Below are positions 7,701 to 15,827 of a stretch of 38,120 bases of DNA, piece by piece. The notes beneath the pieces were generated by a model. It worked only from the letters and a program-made list of their open reading frames with translations. It was not told the DNA's origin and did no database searches. Position numbers and translations under genes: made by a program. This DNA is from an uncultured Clostridia bacterium (lineage in GTDB: Bacteria; Bacillota; Clostridia; Christensenellales; UBA1242). Where the stretch lies: assembly GCA_944383415.1 (NCBI GenBank), contig CALWPK010000012.1:1-38120 (forward strand). The letters run 5' to 3'. Numbering within the stretch: the stretch's first letter is position 1; every line of letters starts with the position of its first letter.

Positions 7701-7913
7701 GAAATGGGCAAGTTGAAAAAGTATGCCATTGATGTTTCGAATAATGCAATAGATGAAATAAGATCGGGCTACATCAAGCCGTCTCCGACCGATATTAGCA
7801 AACCTTGTGACTATTGCCCATATATTCATATTTGTATGCGTGCGACTAATGGCATAAGATATAGGCGGTCAAAAAAGATTGTGCCAGCAAGTTTTGATGA
7901 GGAGGAAAAATGA
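4773..7913 (+). CDS. addB: AddB, helicase-nuclease subunit (ATP-dependent double-strand-break repair)
   Basis: 1046 residues. With AddA it resects double-strand DNA ends and loads RecA at Chi sites. The C-terminal PD-(D/E)XK nuclease domain is visible in VGKVDRIDCYEDKMRVIDYK (about residues 853-872). The iron-sulphur staple of the family is present: one Cys before the nuclease (C733, in FKCPFYYF) and three after it (C1012, C1015, C1021, in PCDYCPYIHIC). The N-terminus runs MIRIINTQSLYSGLYKA and lacks the GxxGxGK[ST] Walker A that Bacillus AddB keeps, so this subunit should not bind ATP in the usual way. The start is set by a promoter ending 6 nt upstream. The stop overlaps the addA start (ATGA). 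Confidence 0.9.
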   Translation: MIRIINTQSLYSGLYKAVEFCQKHKNENIEIVVPDKLSLFMERFLFEKLGLSSSFNIKVSTLNRFAKKNCTIPKDKQITKIGSILLIYKILNDHSDEFGILKNKHYSFSYAEEIFSTIAQLKASKISFDEMLGFTSKNEQLAKKIQDLAKIFQYYEQNKAGLIDSSDLFLLSALTVADGREKSNILFVGFDDFTAIEYTIIERLASVSEVNVINYYSKENNRHLYNRQVYDKLKNLAYINELPFEVVLDDENTENDFVVANDSEKQNKKISEFKVIANPKNRKDCSQCGNNEDGLRKFLSNNLFGIKSEKFVLNRKTVKIYSGRDFRDEIEFVARCIREKILYKDKFSDNGVAVFDLAGKEEIVREIFSKYEINYYIDSKFQLNQSIFYKFLLSLLKFNLDGYSLIHLIDLINSPFFIAEDEEKLRLIQKLKLIKFRGNKLNSIQLGDDLTEIKGNLQIFLDRLTIDKKSNILDFIDLIKRADEVFNFDSVLNNVANEKADVNDRIILIKSKEVIFNLLEDISKYYTDADLNKIYDIYSHIASVATINNLPQTLDAVKVIEANDCTEIFSNLYLVNCRFENAPKLKFDCGIILDGEIEELNFKNKLSPTIAHINRLKKLELFNTCLMFENNLTVTYSHTAGDLIKELIARLQIKVGDDVANLPVFSNINFGKYIALSKWDYLEFLSKYNKNNEFFTDFYQNLKEFSKISDENKVIYKDKNTISASQLENYFKCPFYYFVNNILKIKPDIENDIQSLDVGNILHEILFVYYKKNKQVGDIYEFCKSQVFKIVDRDERLKINANSPILINLIDEAVRVVNGLNYIDENTLFKPKYFEYEFGNDNALHLKDMDLVGKVDRIDCYEDKMRVIDYKSGKAEASLKELFYGNKLQLFLYSVAIENGIKKHTVGGFYLPLHNAYSREITNAYSLKGFFENDTDVVHALDVRLSPGDKSDIVNVNMNKNYLATRTTGYKELNAEEMGKLKKYAIDVSNNAIDEIRSGYIKPSPTDISKPCDYCPYIHICMRATNGIRYRRSKKIVPASFDEEEK

Positions 7914-10900
7914 ACAAGTTTGAAAAAATACAGCAAGAGATCTTAGATTCTTCCGAAAAAAATCAATTGGTCAGTGCGGGCGCTGGAAGCGGAAAGACTA
8001 CTGTAATGATCGAAAAAATTGCAAATTTGATAATAAAAGAGAGGGTGGACATTGATTCAATTTTGGTGGTGACATTCACTGTCTTGGCTGCTGAAGAGAT
8101 GAAGGATCGATTGAACAAAAAATTGATGACCGAATTAGAGAACGCCGAAGATAAGGAATACTTGCTGTCGGTGATAGAAAAATTAAAGACTGCGAGCATT
8201 GATACAATTGATGGATTCAGTTCAAAAGCGATTAAAAAATATTTTTATGAATTGAACATATCTCCAAATATTGAAATAGTAACGGATAGCACGCGAGACT
8301 ATTATCTATCCAAAGCGATGAAGATGACAATGCAAGAATTCGAAAAAACCGATATAATAAATATTCTCTTAGATTTTTATGGTGGAAATAGAAGGAATCT
8401 TGACAATCTCAATGAGATAATACTAGATTGTTATTATAATATCATCAATATTGAGGATTATGAAAAATTTTTGTTGGGCGCTAGAGCAGAATATATGGAT
8501 AGTGTAAAATCAGAGTTCGTTGTGAATGACTATCTATGCAAGCGAAGTTTGCAAATATCAAAACTGATAAAGAGTTCTATCGGTACACTTTCAAATGATG
8601 TGGCTAATAGACTGATAAATTTCATAAATGAATTGGACAAGATCAATAAGAATCTCAATTTGAAATCCAATCTAAGAGCGTTTCATAATCTCAATTTTCC
8701 AAAATTCACGACAAAAGAAGTGCGTGAAAACGCAGATCTAAAAGAAATAAAACAGACGGTGAAAATTTTAGAGGACTTGCGTTCAGATTTCGGAAAAAAC
8801 GGAATAAATGAAGATTTTGATATAAAAAATAATGAAATTTTAGTTTATTTTCAATATTTTTTGAAAATTTTAGGAAAATTCATAACGAATTATAATAGTT
8901 TGAAAGAAAAAAATAATCTTATAGATTTCAATGATTTGAACAGGTTGATGTTGAAACTTTTGAAAATAGACAGTGTCAAAACTGAATTGCAAAACAAGTA
9001 CAAATATATTTTCGTGGACGAATATCAGGACGTCAATCCTCTTCAAGATTCGTTAATTTCACAGTTGGTAGGTGATAATAGTAAATTGTTTTTAGTCGGC
9101 GATGTAAAACAATCAATTTACGGGTTTAGAGGGGCGAATCCAGAAGGGTTTAATACCAGATATGATCTGTATAAATCGGATAAAAGTTTGGGCAACGCAT
9201 TTGATATGAATATTAATTTCAGATCAAATCCAATCATCCTCAATTTTATCAATGAAGTTTTTTCAAAACTGATGATAAAAGAAAATGGTGATGTAGATTA
9301 CAAGGCAGATGCTATGATTGAACCAAAGCGTACGGATATATTGGATGACAAAGTTAGATTGTTGCTGGTATCAAATTCAAAAGATATGGATATAGATTCT
9401 GGGATATATAGTGTGAAGCAAGACAAGACTTGTGAATCGAACAACTATTCGGACGCAAAAGCGAAAGAGGCAGTGTTGGTATTGAAAACGATTAGCGAAT
9501 TGATCGGTACCGAGTTTTATGATGCTAATATGAGAGAGTATAGGAAATTGAGATATTCAGATATAGCGATTTTGGCTAGGAGCGAAAAAGATGAAAATGC
9601 AAAATTGCTAATGTCTATTTTGAAAGAAAATTCTATTCCTCTCAATATCAACAATAAACTGGAAGTCAATAAAAATGAATGTGTGAAATTGATCCTATCT
9701 ATATTGAAATGTGTCATCAATTGTGGTGATCAAGTCGATTATTTGGCTACATTTTTGGCATTGACTAATTTGACAATGGACGATTTGATAAAAATTCGAG
9801 ATACGAACACAAACTTTATAGAAAATCTGAATGCAAACAAAGACAATGAAAAGATAAAAGTGGGTTTCGATCTTTTGGAGAAAATAAAAAATGCAAGTTT
9901 CACGCGAACTAATAGTCAATTGATTCGCTATATCTTAAATGATTGTAAATTGCGCTATTATATCTTGACTAAGGAAAATGGAAATCGAGAGTTGGGGCTT
10001 GTGGAAGAGTTTTTAAACAAAATCACGCCTCTTGAAGATGGATTGAATTTATACGAATTTATTGATGTTGTAGAGACGAGTCTTGGTACTGGTGCCGACT
10101 ATTCAAGTGTAGACAATGAAGATAGCGTGACTATTCAAACTATTCACAAAAGTAAAGGCTTGGAATATCCTGTCGTGATTTTATACAACTCAAGCAAGAT
10201 GTTTTCTTATCTTAGAGAAAATGATGATATCAATTTCAATTCGGATATTGGGTTGGGTATGGATTATTTTGATATACCTAATAGAACCAAAATGTATGGT
10301 CTGGTGAAATATGCTATTGATTTGAAAAACAAGGACAAGGGATACAAAGAAGAGTTGAGGCTATTGTATGTGGCGATGACGAGAGCGAAAAACAAACTGA
10401 TAATCACAGGACAATATTCACCCAAAATATTCGAAGATAGACAGATGAACAAATCTTCATATATGAATATGATACTTTCTTGTTTTATAGACAGAGTGAA
10501 TGAATGTGAAAATTCACTAAAGAATTGCGACATAAATTTTTATGACGATGTACAGATTAGTGACAATAAAAATGATAAAAAAACGAGATCTATAGAATGG
10601 GAGAATAGAGATTTTCAATATCCAAATCAAAATAAATTTAACATTAGTTTGAAAAACACGGTCACAGGATTAAATAGCGAAATCTCGCAGACCAAGAAAT
10701 TTTCAACAAAACAATGGCTAAATCCAGTCACCCAATATTCTCAGGATGAAGATAGAGCACTCGTAGGCACACATTATCACAAGGCGCTAGAAAATTTAGA
10801 TTTGAATAGACCTTATGAGAAAAATACAGATTTTGAGGACATTGATTATAAAAAGGTAGAAATGGCACACTCTGTGCTTTCAAAATTGGCTACAAATTCA

Positions 10901-11188
10901 ATAAACATAAAAAAAGAAGCAGAATTTATGATGTATGTGCCATACAATGAGATAGTAGATAGTGATATTCAAGATAAAGTTTTGGTTCAGGGTGTTGTTG
11001 ATTTGATCATTGAATACGAAAATAGCATCACTATTGTAGATTATAAATTTTCAAAATTGCACATTAAGACTTTGAAAGAAAAATATGGAGAACAGTTGGA
11101 ATTATACAAAAAAGCAGTTGAAATTGCATTCAATAAAAAGGTTGAACATATATACATATATTCAATCAATACAGGTGAATTATTCTAG
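7910..11188 (+). CDS. addA: AddA, helicase-nuclease subunit
   Basis: 1092 residues, a UvrD/Rep-family (SF1A) helicase with a C-terminal nuclease; partner of AddB. Visible motifs in order: Walker A AGAGSGKT (23-30), motif Ia VVTFTVLAAEEMKDR (about 53-67), Walker B DEYQDVNPLQ (about 370), GDVKQSIYGFRGA (motif III, about 398), TIHKSKGLEYPVVIL (motif V, about 745) and LLYVAMTRAKNKL (motif VI, about 815). The nuclease signature is GVVDLIIEYENSITIVDYK near 1029-1047. The ATG overlaps the addB stop by 4 nt and has GAGGAGGAAAA before it. This is a two-gene operon. No clear terminator follows; the end overlaps a doubtful minus-strand frame by 9 nt. Confidence 0.95.
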   Translation: MNKFEKIQQEILDSSEKNQLVSAGAGSGKTTVMIEKIANLIIKERVDIDSILVVTFTVLAAEEMKDRLNKKLMTELENAEDKEYLLSVIEKLKTASIDTIDGFSSKAIKKYFYELNISPNIEIVTDSTRDYYLSKAMKMTMQEFEKTDIINILLDFYGGNRRNLDNLNEIILDCYYNIINIEDYEKFLLGARAEYMDSVKSEFVVNDYLCKRSLQISKLIKSSIGTLSNDVANRLINFINELDKINKNLNLKSNLRAFHNLNFPKFTTKEVRENADLKEIKQTVKILEDLRSDFGKNGINEDFDIKNNEILVYFQYFLKILGKFITNYNSLKEKNNLIDFNDLNRLMLKLLKIDSVKTELQNKYKYIFVDEYQDVNPLQDSLISQLVGDNSKLFLVGDVKQSIYGFRGANPEGFNTRYDLYKSDKSLGNAFDMNINFRSNPIILNFINEVFSKLMIKENGDVDYKADAMIEPKRTDILDDKVRLLLVSNSKDMDIDSGIYSVKQDKTCESNNYSDAKAKEAVLVLKTISELIGTEFYDANMREYRKLRYSDIAILARSEKDENAKLLMSILKENSIPLNINNKLEVNKNECVKLILSILKCVINCGDQVDYLATFLALTNLTMDDLIKIRDTNTNFIENLNANKDNEKIKVGFDLLEKIKNASFTRTNSQLIRYILNDCKLRYYILTKENGNRELGLVEEFLNKITPLEDGLNLYEFIDVVETSLGTGADYSSVDNEDSVTIQTIHKSKGLEYPVVILYNSSKMFSYLRENDDINFNSDIGLGMDYFDIPNRTKMYGLVKYAIDLKNKDKGYKEELRLLYVAMTRAKNKLIITGQYSPKIFEDRQMNKSSYMNMILSCFIDRVNECENSLKNCDINFYDDVQISDNKNDKKTRSIEWENRDFQYPNQNKFNISLKNTVTGLNSEISQTKKFSTKQWLNPVTQYSQDEDRALVGTHYHKALENLDLNRPYEKNTDFEDIDYKKVEMAHSVLSKLATNSINIKKEAEFMMYVPYNEIVDSDIQDKVLVQGVVDLIIEYENSITIVDYKFSKLHIKTLKEKYGEQLELYKKAVEIAFNKKVEHIYIYSINTGELF

Positions 11189-11461
11189 CGGAATGTTTTT
11201 ATCATTTTGAATCGTGATATTCTGAGTTTTCAACATATCTAAATATTCATTCCATCTATATTCGCGAATGGGGATAGGCTTGTGATTGTCAAAGTATAAG
11301 ACAAGAGCGGGGTAGATGTGATGATAATTTGAAAAGATGCTAGCCCCGATGCAATGATGGGTTAGTATCAGATTTTTTGCACGTGCGTGATAATTATAAT
11401 ACATATATTTAATATGTGCATTGGTGCAAATATTAATATAAGCATATAAACATTTGTCCAT
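11180..11461 (-). pseudogene. doubtful small ORF or gene remnant
   Basis: A 93-codon minus-strand frame convergent with addA and overlapping its last 9 nt. The C-terminal half (for example YFDNHKPIPIREYRWNEYLD) looks like genuine protein, while the first 30 residues do not. No Shine-Dalgarno sequence precedes the ATG. I do not recognise a family. It is best regarded as the 3' remnant of a decayed gene, or chance. Confidence 0.25.
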
Positions 11462-11551
11462 AAATTAGATCGACATCCATTATCAAAATGCAACATAAAT
11501 GAAATTCACACTAATAGAATTGAAATAAAAGAATAAAAATTAAAATATTTG

Positions 11552-11578
11552 TAAAAAACCACAGGACGTCACCTGTGG
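11552..11578 (-). terminator. strong rho-independent terminator
   Basis: On the minus strand CCACAGG (11578-11572) pairs perfectly with CCTGTGG (11565-11559) around a 6-nt loop, followed by six T. It terminates the membrane-protein gene that ends at 11611. Confidence 0.85.
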
Positions 11579-11610
11579 AAATATATATTCATCTATGATT
11601 TATATATGAT

Positions 11611-12105
11611 TTATAGATTAGTTATTTCAATAGTACCTGTTTCATTAAACTCTTTGATAATCTTATCATAATCTTTTTTGAGAGCAATGAACCTATACAC
11701 GAAGAATCCTGCCACGACCGATACAAATACGACCATAACCACATAATGTATAGGAGTGATCGAGAATATAAAAGCGTTAGGAGCATTGAATACTACATTT
11801 TTTGCATTGAAGTTTTCACATTCATCCCTAGTATAAAGTACGTTTCCAGTGCCTGACCATGTTTTGTCTTCCTCGTCATAGCAAATTACAAAATATTGAT
11901 CTGTCTCTTGTTCAATGCAATAAGCGGTGGTCTTATCACTATAAAAAATCGCTACAGTGCTATGATTATATATAGCATTCAATTCTATAGCATATATCAT
12001 CCCTTCCATTAATATTATTGCCAAAAATGATGCTAGCAGTGCAGAGAGAGCCTTCAAAGTCATCTCTATGAACTCCCTATTCCTCATCCTCTTTATGAAT
12101 TTCAT
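11611..12105 (-). CDS. two-helix membrane protein of unknown function
   Basis: 164 residues. A basic N-terminus (MKFIKRMRNREF) leads into one membrane helix (about 18-40, LKALSALLASFLAIILMEGM). An extracellular segment of about 75 residues with Cys at 63, 75 and 95 follows, then a second helix (about 117-140, PIHYVVMVVFVSVVAGFFVYRF) and a charged cytoplasmic tail. I recognise no family. The start has GAGGAGAACTTT upstream. It is a single gene with its own terminator, divergent from the mrnC operon. Confidence 0.6.
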   Translation of the reverse strand: MKFIKRMRNREFIEMTLKALSALLASFLAIILMEGMIYAIELNAIYNHSTVAIFYSDKTTAYCIEQETDQYFVICYDEEDKTWSGTGNVLYTRDECENFNAKNVVFNAPNAFIFSITPIHYVVMVVFVSVVAGFFVYRFIALKKDYDKIIKEFNETGTIEITNL

Positions 12106-12170
12106 AAAGTTCTCCTCACATTAATAATATACTAAACTGAAGAGTTTGTCAAAGATTTTAGGTCAGTTTC

Positions 12171-12199
12171 TTTACATTTGTGTGCTTTTATGTTATATT
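12171..12199 (+). promoter_or_regulatory. mrnC operon promoter, leaderless configuration
   Basis: TTTACA (12171-12176), 17-nt spacer, TATATT (12194-12199), then 6 nt to the ATG at 12206. No Shine-Dalgarno sequence. The promoter falls inside the upstream extension of the frame (12146-12205), which therefore is not translated from this transcript. Confidence 0.75.
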
Positions 12200-12205
12200 T
12201 TTTAT

Positions 12206-12598
12206 ATGGAAAAACTGGGATTATCGGAAAATTATTACAAAAATGTACTCGTTTTGGCATATTTAGGAGATAGTGTGTTCACATTAATGGTAAGGCGATA
12301 TCTTGTCAAAAATCATAGTCTCAAGGCAAGAGAACTGAATAAAATTGCTAATAATGTGGTATGTGCTAAGACTCAGGCAGAACTGATGAATTCGTTGAGA
12401 GACAGTCTCAATGAGGATGAATTGGATATCGTTATGCGGGCGAGGAATAGCCATATTAATAGCAAAGCGAAACATAGCACATTGAAAGAGTATAGCCTAG
12501 CCACCCAATTTGAAGCACTGCTTGGATATTGGTATTTGAACGGGAATATTACGAAACTAGATCAGATGTTTGATAAATATGTGAAGGAGAGATTATGA
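12206..12598 (+). CDS. mrnC: Mini-ribonuclease III (23S rRNA maturation)
   Basis: 130 residues from the chosen start. Mini-III is a dimeric RNase III-like nuclease without a double-stranded RNA-binding domain that trims 23S rRNA ends. The catalytic signature VLAYLGDSVFTLMVRRYL is at about 15-32, with Asp at 22. The ARELNKIANNVVCAKTQAELM helix and the later ARNSHINSK..H segment also fit the family. I use the internal ATG at 12206 because a good promoter ends 6 nt before it and because family members begin just before this catalytic segment. The stop overlaps rlmB (ATGA). The neighbour rlmB matches the Bacillus order. Confidence 0.9.
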   Translation: MEKLGLSENYYKNVLVLAYLGDSVFTLMVRRYLVKNHSLKARELNKIANNVVCAKTQAELMNSLRDSLNEDELDIVMRARNSHINSKAKHSTLKEYSLATQFEALLGYWYLNGNITKLDQMFDKYVKERL

Positions 12599-13314
12599 TC
12601 GTTGAAGGTATAAATGTGGTACGTGAATTACTGAATTCGAATAGTAGAATAGATAAAATCATTGTAGAAAATAATCAAAATCAAGAGATAGAAGAGATTG
12701 TCAAGTTGGCTAATAGAAATAGTATTTTAGTGGAAAAAGTGGACAAAAATAAACTAGAACGAATTGTCAAAAGTAAGACGCAGGGAGTGATTGCCTTTGT
12801 GCCAAACTTTCAGTATGCTGAATTGCAAGACCTATTCAAATTGGCAGAAAACAAGGGTACAAAGCCATTTATAGTGATACTTGATGGCATTGTAGATCCG
12901 CACAATTTAGGGGCAATAATTAGGACAGCCGAATGTGCGGGCGTAGATGGTGTGATCATTCCAGAAAATAGAGCAGCAGATATTACAGACACTGTTTACA
13001 AGACAAGTGCTGGCGCAGTGGCACATACATTGATTGTGAAAGTGGTGAATTTGACTAGGACGATTGATGAGTTGAAAAAATCTGGCGTTTGGATATATGC
13101 ACTAGAAGCGGGCAACAAACAAATATATGATTGTGATTTTACTTATCCGACAGCACTTGTGATAGGTAGTGAAGGCAAAGGAGTGTCAAGACTGGTGAAA
13201 GAGCATTCAGACGAAGTAGTTTCTCTAGATATGTATGGGAAAGTAAATAGCCTGAACGCATCCAATGCGGGTGCAATCGCCATATATGAAGTGGTGAGAC
13301 AAAGGAGAAAATAA
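12595..13314 (+). CDS. rlmB: 23S rRNA (guanosine-2'-O-)-methyltransferase RlmB family
   Basis: 239 residues, the usual length for SpoU-family RlmB/YacO proteins that 2'-O-methylate rRNA using S-adenosylmethionine. A short N-terminal substrate-binding domain (1-75, VEGINVVRELL) precedes the knotted SPOUT domain. The three SpoU motifs are intact: DPHNLGAIIRTAE (101-113), VIGSEGKGVS (189-198) and SLNASNAGAI (219-228). Start overlaps mrnC by 4 nt, indicating coupling. Its last codons contain the ribosome binding site of the next gene. Exact target nucleotide not readable from sequence. Confidence 0.9.
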   Translation: MIVEGINVVRELLNSNSRIDKIIVENNQNQEIEEIVKLANRNSILVEKVDKNKLERIVKSKTQGVIAFVPNFQYAELQDLFKLAENKGTKPFIVILDGIVDPHNLGAIIRTAECAGVDGVIIPENRAADITDTVYKTSAGAVAHTLIVKVVNLTRTIDELKKSGVWIYALEAGNKQIYDCDFTYPTALVIGSEGKGVSRLVKEHSDEVVSLDMYGKVNSLNASNAGAIAIYEVVRQRRK

Positions 13315-13315
13315 T

Positions 13316-13921
13316 TTGATTGATATAGATATAAATGAAGAGATCAAACGAGCACAAGCACACGATGAAGACGCAATGGAGAATCTATTGCGGATTTTCA
13401 AGCCAAAAGTGATCGCAATTTCACGTGAATATTTTTTGATTGGAGCAGATTTTGATGATTTGTTGCAAGAAGGAATGATAGGACTTTATAAGGCGATACG
13501 AATATATGATCCAGAAAAAAATCACAATTTCAGTGCATTTGCCTCTCTTTGCATACACCGACAACTTCAAAACGCGGTAAAAAATGCGAATAGGAAAAAA
13601 AATGCCCCACTGAATTCATACGTGCCGATCAAATATTATGACGGCTCAAACACAAGCGATGATGATAAGATCAATAAACTAGTGATAGTGGATGATGACA
13701 GCGATATTGAGAAGAATTATATAGACAAAGAGATGAATGCAATTGTTATAAGTAGGGTGAAAGATTTGTTGTCAGACGAGCAGTTTAGGGTGTTGAAGAT
13801 GTTTATAAATGGTGCATCCTATGAAGATATGGCGAATTCGCTACATATTAGCAAGAAAAAGGTAGATAATCTACTTCAAGCGATCAAGAAAAAATTGAGA
13901 AGAATCAAAGGGGAAATTTAA
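13316..13921 (+). CDS. sigH: RNA polymerase sigma factor, SigH-type
   Basis: 201 residues. Region 2 runs from about 20 to 95: FDDLLQEGMIGLYKAIRIYDP (46-66) for core binding and melting, then FSAFASLCIHRQLQNAVKNA (72-91) and NSYV (100-103), closely resembling Bacillus Spo0H/SigH. Region 4 with its helix-turn-helix is at 165-195 (GASYEDMANSLHISKKKVDN). An acidic linker separates them. The start is TTG at 13316, fixed by AAAGGAGAAAATAA within the end of rlmB, 1 nt after its stop. In Bacillus SigH drives early sporulation and competence; nothing in this window shows what it controls here. Confidence 0.85.
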   Translation: MIDIDINEEIKRAQAHDEDAMENLLRIFKPKVIAISREYFLIGADFDDLLQEGMIGLYKAIRIYDPEKNHNFSAFASLCIHRQLQNAVKNANRKKNAPLNSYVPIKYYDGSNTSDDDKINKLVIVDDDSDIEKNYIDKEMNAIVISRVKDLLSDEQFRVLKMFINGASYEDMANSLHISKKKVDNLLQAIKKKLRRIKGEI

Positions 13922-13934
13922 AGGAGATTTTTAG

Positions 13935-15491
13935 ATGAATTTAGCGTTATATAGAGAATTTAGACCGAAGAATTTTGACGAAGTGATAGGGCAGGATTTC
14001 ATTGTCAAAACTCTAAAAAATCAAATTAAGACTAATAGGCTGACGCACGCATATCTCTTTTGTGGGCCAAGAGGTACAGGCAAGACAAGTTGTGCGAAAA
14101 TCTTTGCAAAGGCTGTGAATTGTACGCATTCTCAAGACGGCAATCCGTGCGGAATGTGCGCAGAGTGCACCGCGCTTAGTGCACCGAATACGGACATATT
14201 GGAAATCGATGCTGCTTCGAACAATCGCGTTGAAGAGATTCGCGACCTGCGAGAAAAGGTGAATTTCCCACCGCTTATTGGGAAATACAAAGTTTATATT
14301 ATAGACGAAGTTCACATGCTCACAGATAGTGCGTTCAATGCATTGCTCAAGACGCTAGAGGAGCCACCAGAGTATGTGATTTTCATCCTAGCCACGACAG
14401 AGATTCATAAACTGCCCGCTACAATTCTTTCAAGATGCACACGTTTTGATTTCAAATTGCTTCCCACCAATTTATTAGCCGAGCATCTTAGGAATATTTT
14501 TGACAAGAAGAATATAACGTATGACGAAAAGAGTCTATATTTAATTGCGAAAGCGGGGGAAGGTAGTGTACGTGATATGCTGTCGATAGCAGACAGTGTA
14601 GCCTCGTATTGCGACTATAAAATTGATTACAAATCGACCGAGCAGGTGATAGGATTATCAGATAGAGATAGCATAAAGAATATATTATTATCCATATCGA
14701 AAAAGGACATAAACGAACTTTTTGTTTCAATCAAAAATGCGTTAGGTAGTGGGAAAAATATCCAAATATTATGCAAAGAGATGGCGGACTTTATCAAAAA
14801 TTTGATTATGATAAAATCTGGTGTCACAGATTATGCAGTTTTGGATATTTTGCCAGGCGAATTCAAGAGTTATGCAGACATTGCGAGTTCGTTTGAGATG
14901 AATTATTTGAAGAGAGCGTTTTCAAGGTTTTCAGAGATAGAATTGGATCTGAAATATAGTTTGAATCCTGAAAATCTGTTTGAATCAGCGTGTCTTGAGA
15001 TGATAGATGTCACTAGAGAGAATTCACTTGGTCCAGTTGACGCCACACCTATAGGCAATTCAAAAATTCAGTCGAATACAAAAAATGAAGTAGTCGACAA
15101 TTCTAATATAGATTTGCAAGAGATAAAGGATGTTCCAAGCGAAATGAAAGATTCTTCGCAACCGATTCAAAATTCGAACATAGATAGGATATGGGGGAAT
15201 GTGCTATTGAAAGTGAAAGAAAAAAATCTATTTGCACTCTCAAACGCACTTACGTCAGTAAACAAAGTGGAGGAATTGGGGCACAAATTGATTATTCACA
15301 CAAATGATTCAAGTAGTTATGAAATGATTGACAACAAAGACCGAATTGATGTAATATTAAGGATAGTAAAGTTGTTCGATGATAGCATTGAAGGGATAGA
15401 GATTGAATATGATAGAGAAAATGCTTCCAAGCAAGATATCAAGGACAATTTGAAAGAAGTATTTAAAACAAAAATCAAGTTTAAGGAGTAA
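13935..15491 (+). CDS. dnaX: DNA polymerase III subunit gamma/tau
   Basis: 518 residues, clamp-loader ATPase. The AAA+ domain shows Walker A GPRGTGKT (44-51), a zinc module with C63, C72, C75 and C78, Walker B DEVH (124-127), LLKTLEEPP (137-145) and the SRC arginine-finger motif (166-168). Domain III extends to about 365. The C-terminal part is short and low-complexity to about 410, followed by a small folded segment (IWGNVLLKVKEKNLFALSNAL) typical of Firmicutes tau. AAGGAGATTTTTAG precedes the ATG, 13 nt after sigH. It is co-transcribed with ybaB and recR, the usual arrangement. I see no obvious A-run slippage site for a separate gamma form. Confidence 0.95.
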   Translation: MNLALYREFRPKNFDEVIGQDFIVKTLKNQIKTNRLTHAYLFCGPRGTGKTSCAKIFAKAVNCTHSQDGNPCGMCAECTALSAPNTDILEIDAASNNRVEEIRDLREKVNFPPLIGKYKVYIIDEVHMLTDSAFNALLKTLEEPPEYVIFILATTEIHKLPATILSRCTRFDFKLLPTNLLAEHLRNIFDKKNITYDEKSLYLIAKAGEGSVRDMLSIADSVASYCDYKIDYKSTEQVIGLSDRDSIKNILLSISKKDINELFVSIKNALGSGKNIQILCKEMADFIKNLIMIKSGVTDYAVLDILPGEFKSYADIASSFEMNYLKRAFSRFSEIELDLKYSLNPENLFESACLEMIDVTRENSLGPVDATPIGNSKIQSNTKNEVVDNSNIDLQEIKDVPSEMKDSSQPIQNSNIDRIWGNVLLKVKEKNLFALSNALTSVNKVEELGHKLIIHTNDSSSYEMIDNKDRIDVILRIVKLFDDSIEGIEIEYDRENASKQDIKDNLKEVFKTKIKFKE

Positions 15492-15493
15492 AA

Positions 15494-15826
15494 ATGGGAC
15501 ACGGATTTAATGGATTTGGTGGCGGAATGAATATGAACGCGCTAATGCAACAGGCCAAAAAGATGCAAGATCAGATGATGAAAGCGCAAGAGGAACTTGA
15601 GCAGGCTGAAGTTGTAGGCAAGGCAGGTGGAGATATGGTGACTGTCACAATGAATGGGAAGAAGGAATTCAAGAGTATCAAACTTTCCAAGTCGGCGGTA
15701 GATCCAGACGATGTGGAGATGCTAGAGGATTTGATTATTGCAGCGATCAATGACGCTACGGCGAAAGCGGACGAACTTTCAAAAGACAAAATGGGACCTA
15801 TGGGTGGTCTCGGCGGATTGATGTAG
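15494..15826 (+). CDS. ybaB: YbaB/EbfC nucleoid-associated protein
   Basis: 110 residues. A Gly/Met-rich N-terminus is followed by the [21 protein letters not shown] helix (about 16-36), the beta segment [20 protein letters not shown], and the [16 protein letters not shown] helix, all characteristic of the YbaB family. These dimers bind DNA and are usually encoded between dnaX and recR, as here. The gene begins 2 nt after dnaX with AAGGAGTAAAA overlapping the dnaX end; the C-terminus is Gly/Met-rich ([11 protein letters not shown]). Confidence 0.95.
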   Translation: MGHGFNGFGGGMNMNALMQQAKKMQDQMMKAQEELEQAEVVGKAGGDMVTVTMNGKKEFKSIKLSKSAVDPDDVEMLEDLIIAAINDATAKADELSKDKMGPMGGLGGLM

Positions 15827-15827
15827 A

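Noticed and set aside
12146..12205. 20-residue N-terminal extension of Mini-RNase III
   Set aside because: A clear -35/-10 promoter lies inside it, 6 nt before the internal ATG; family members start near that ATG.
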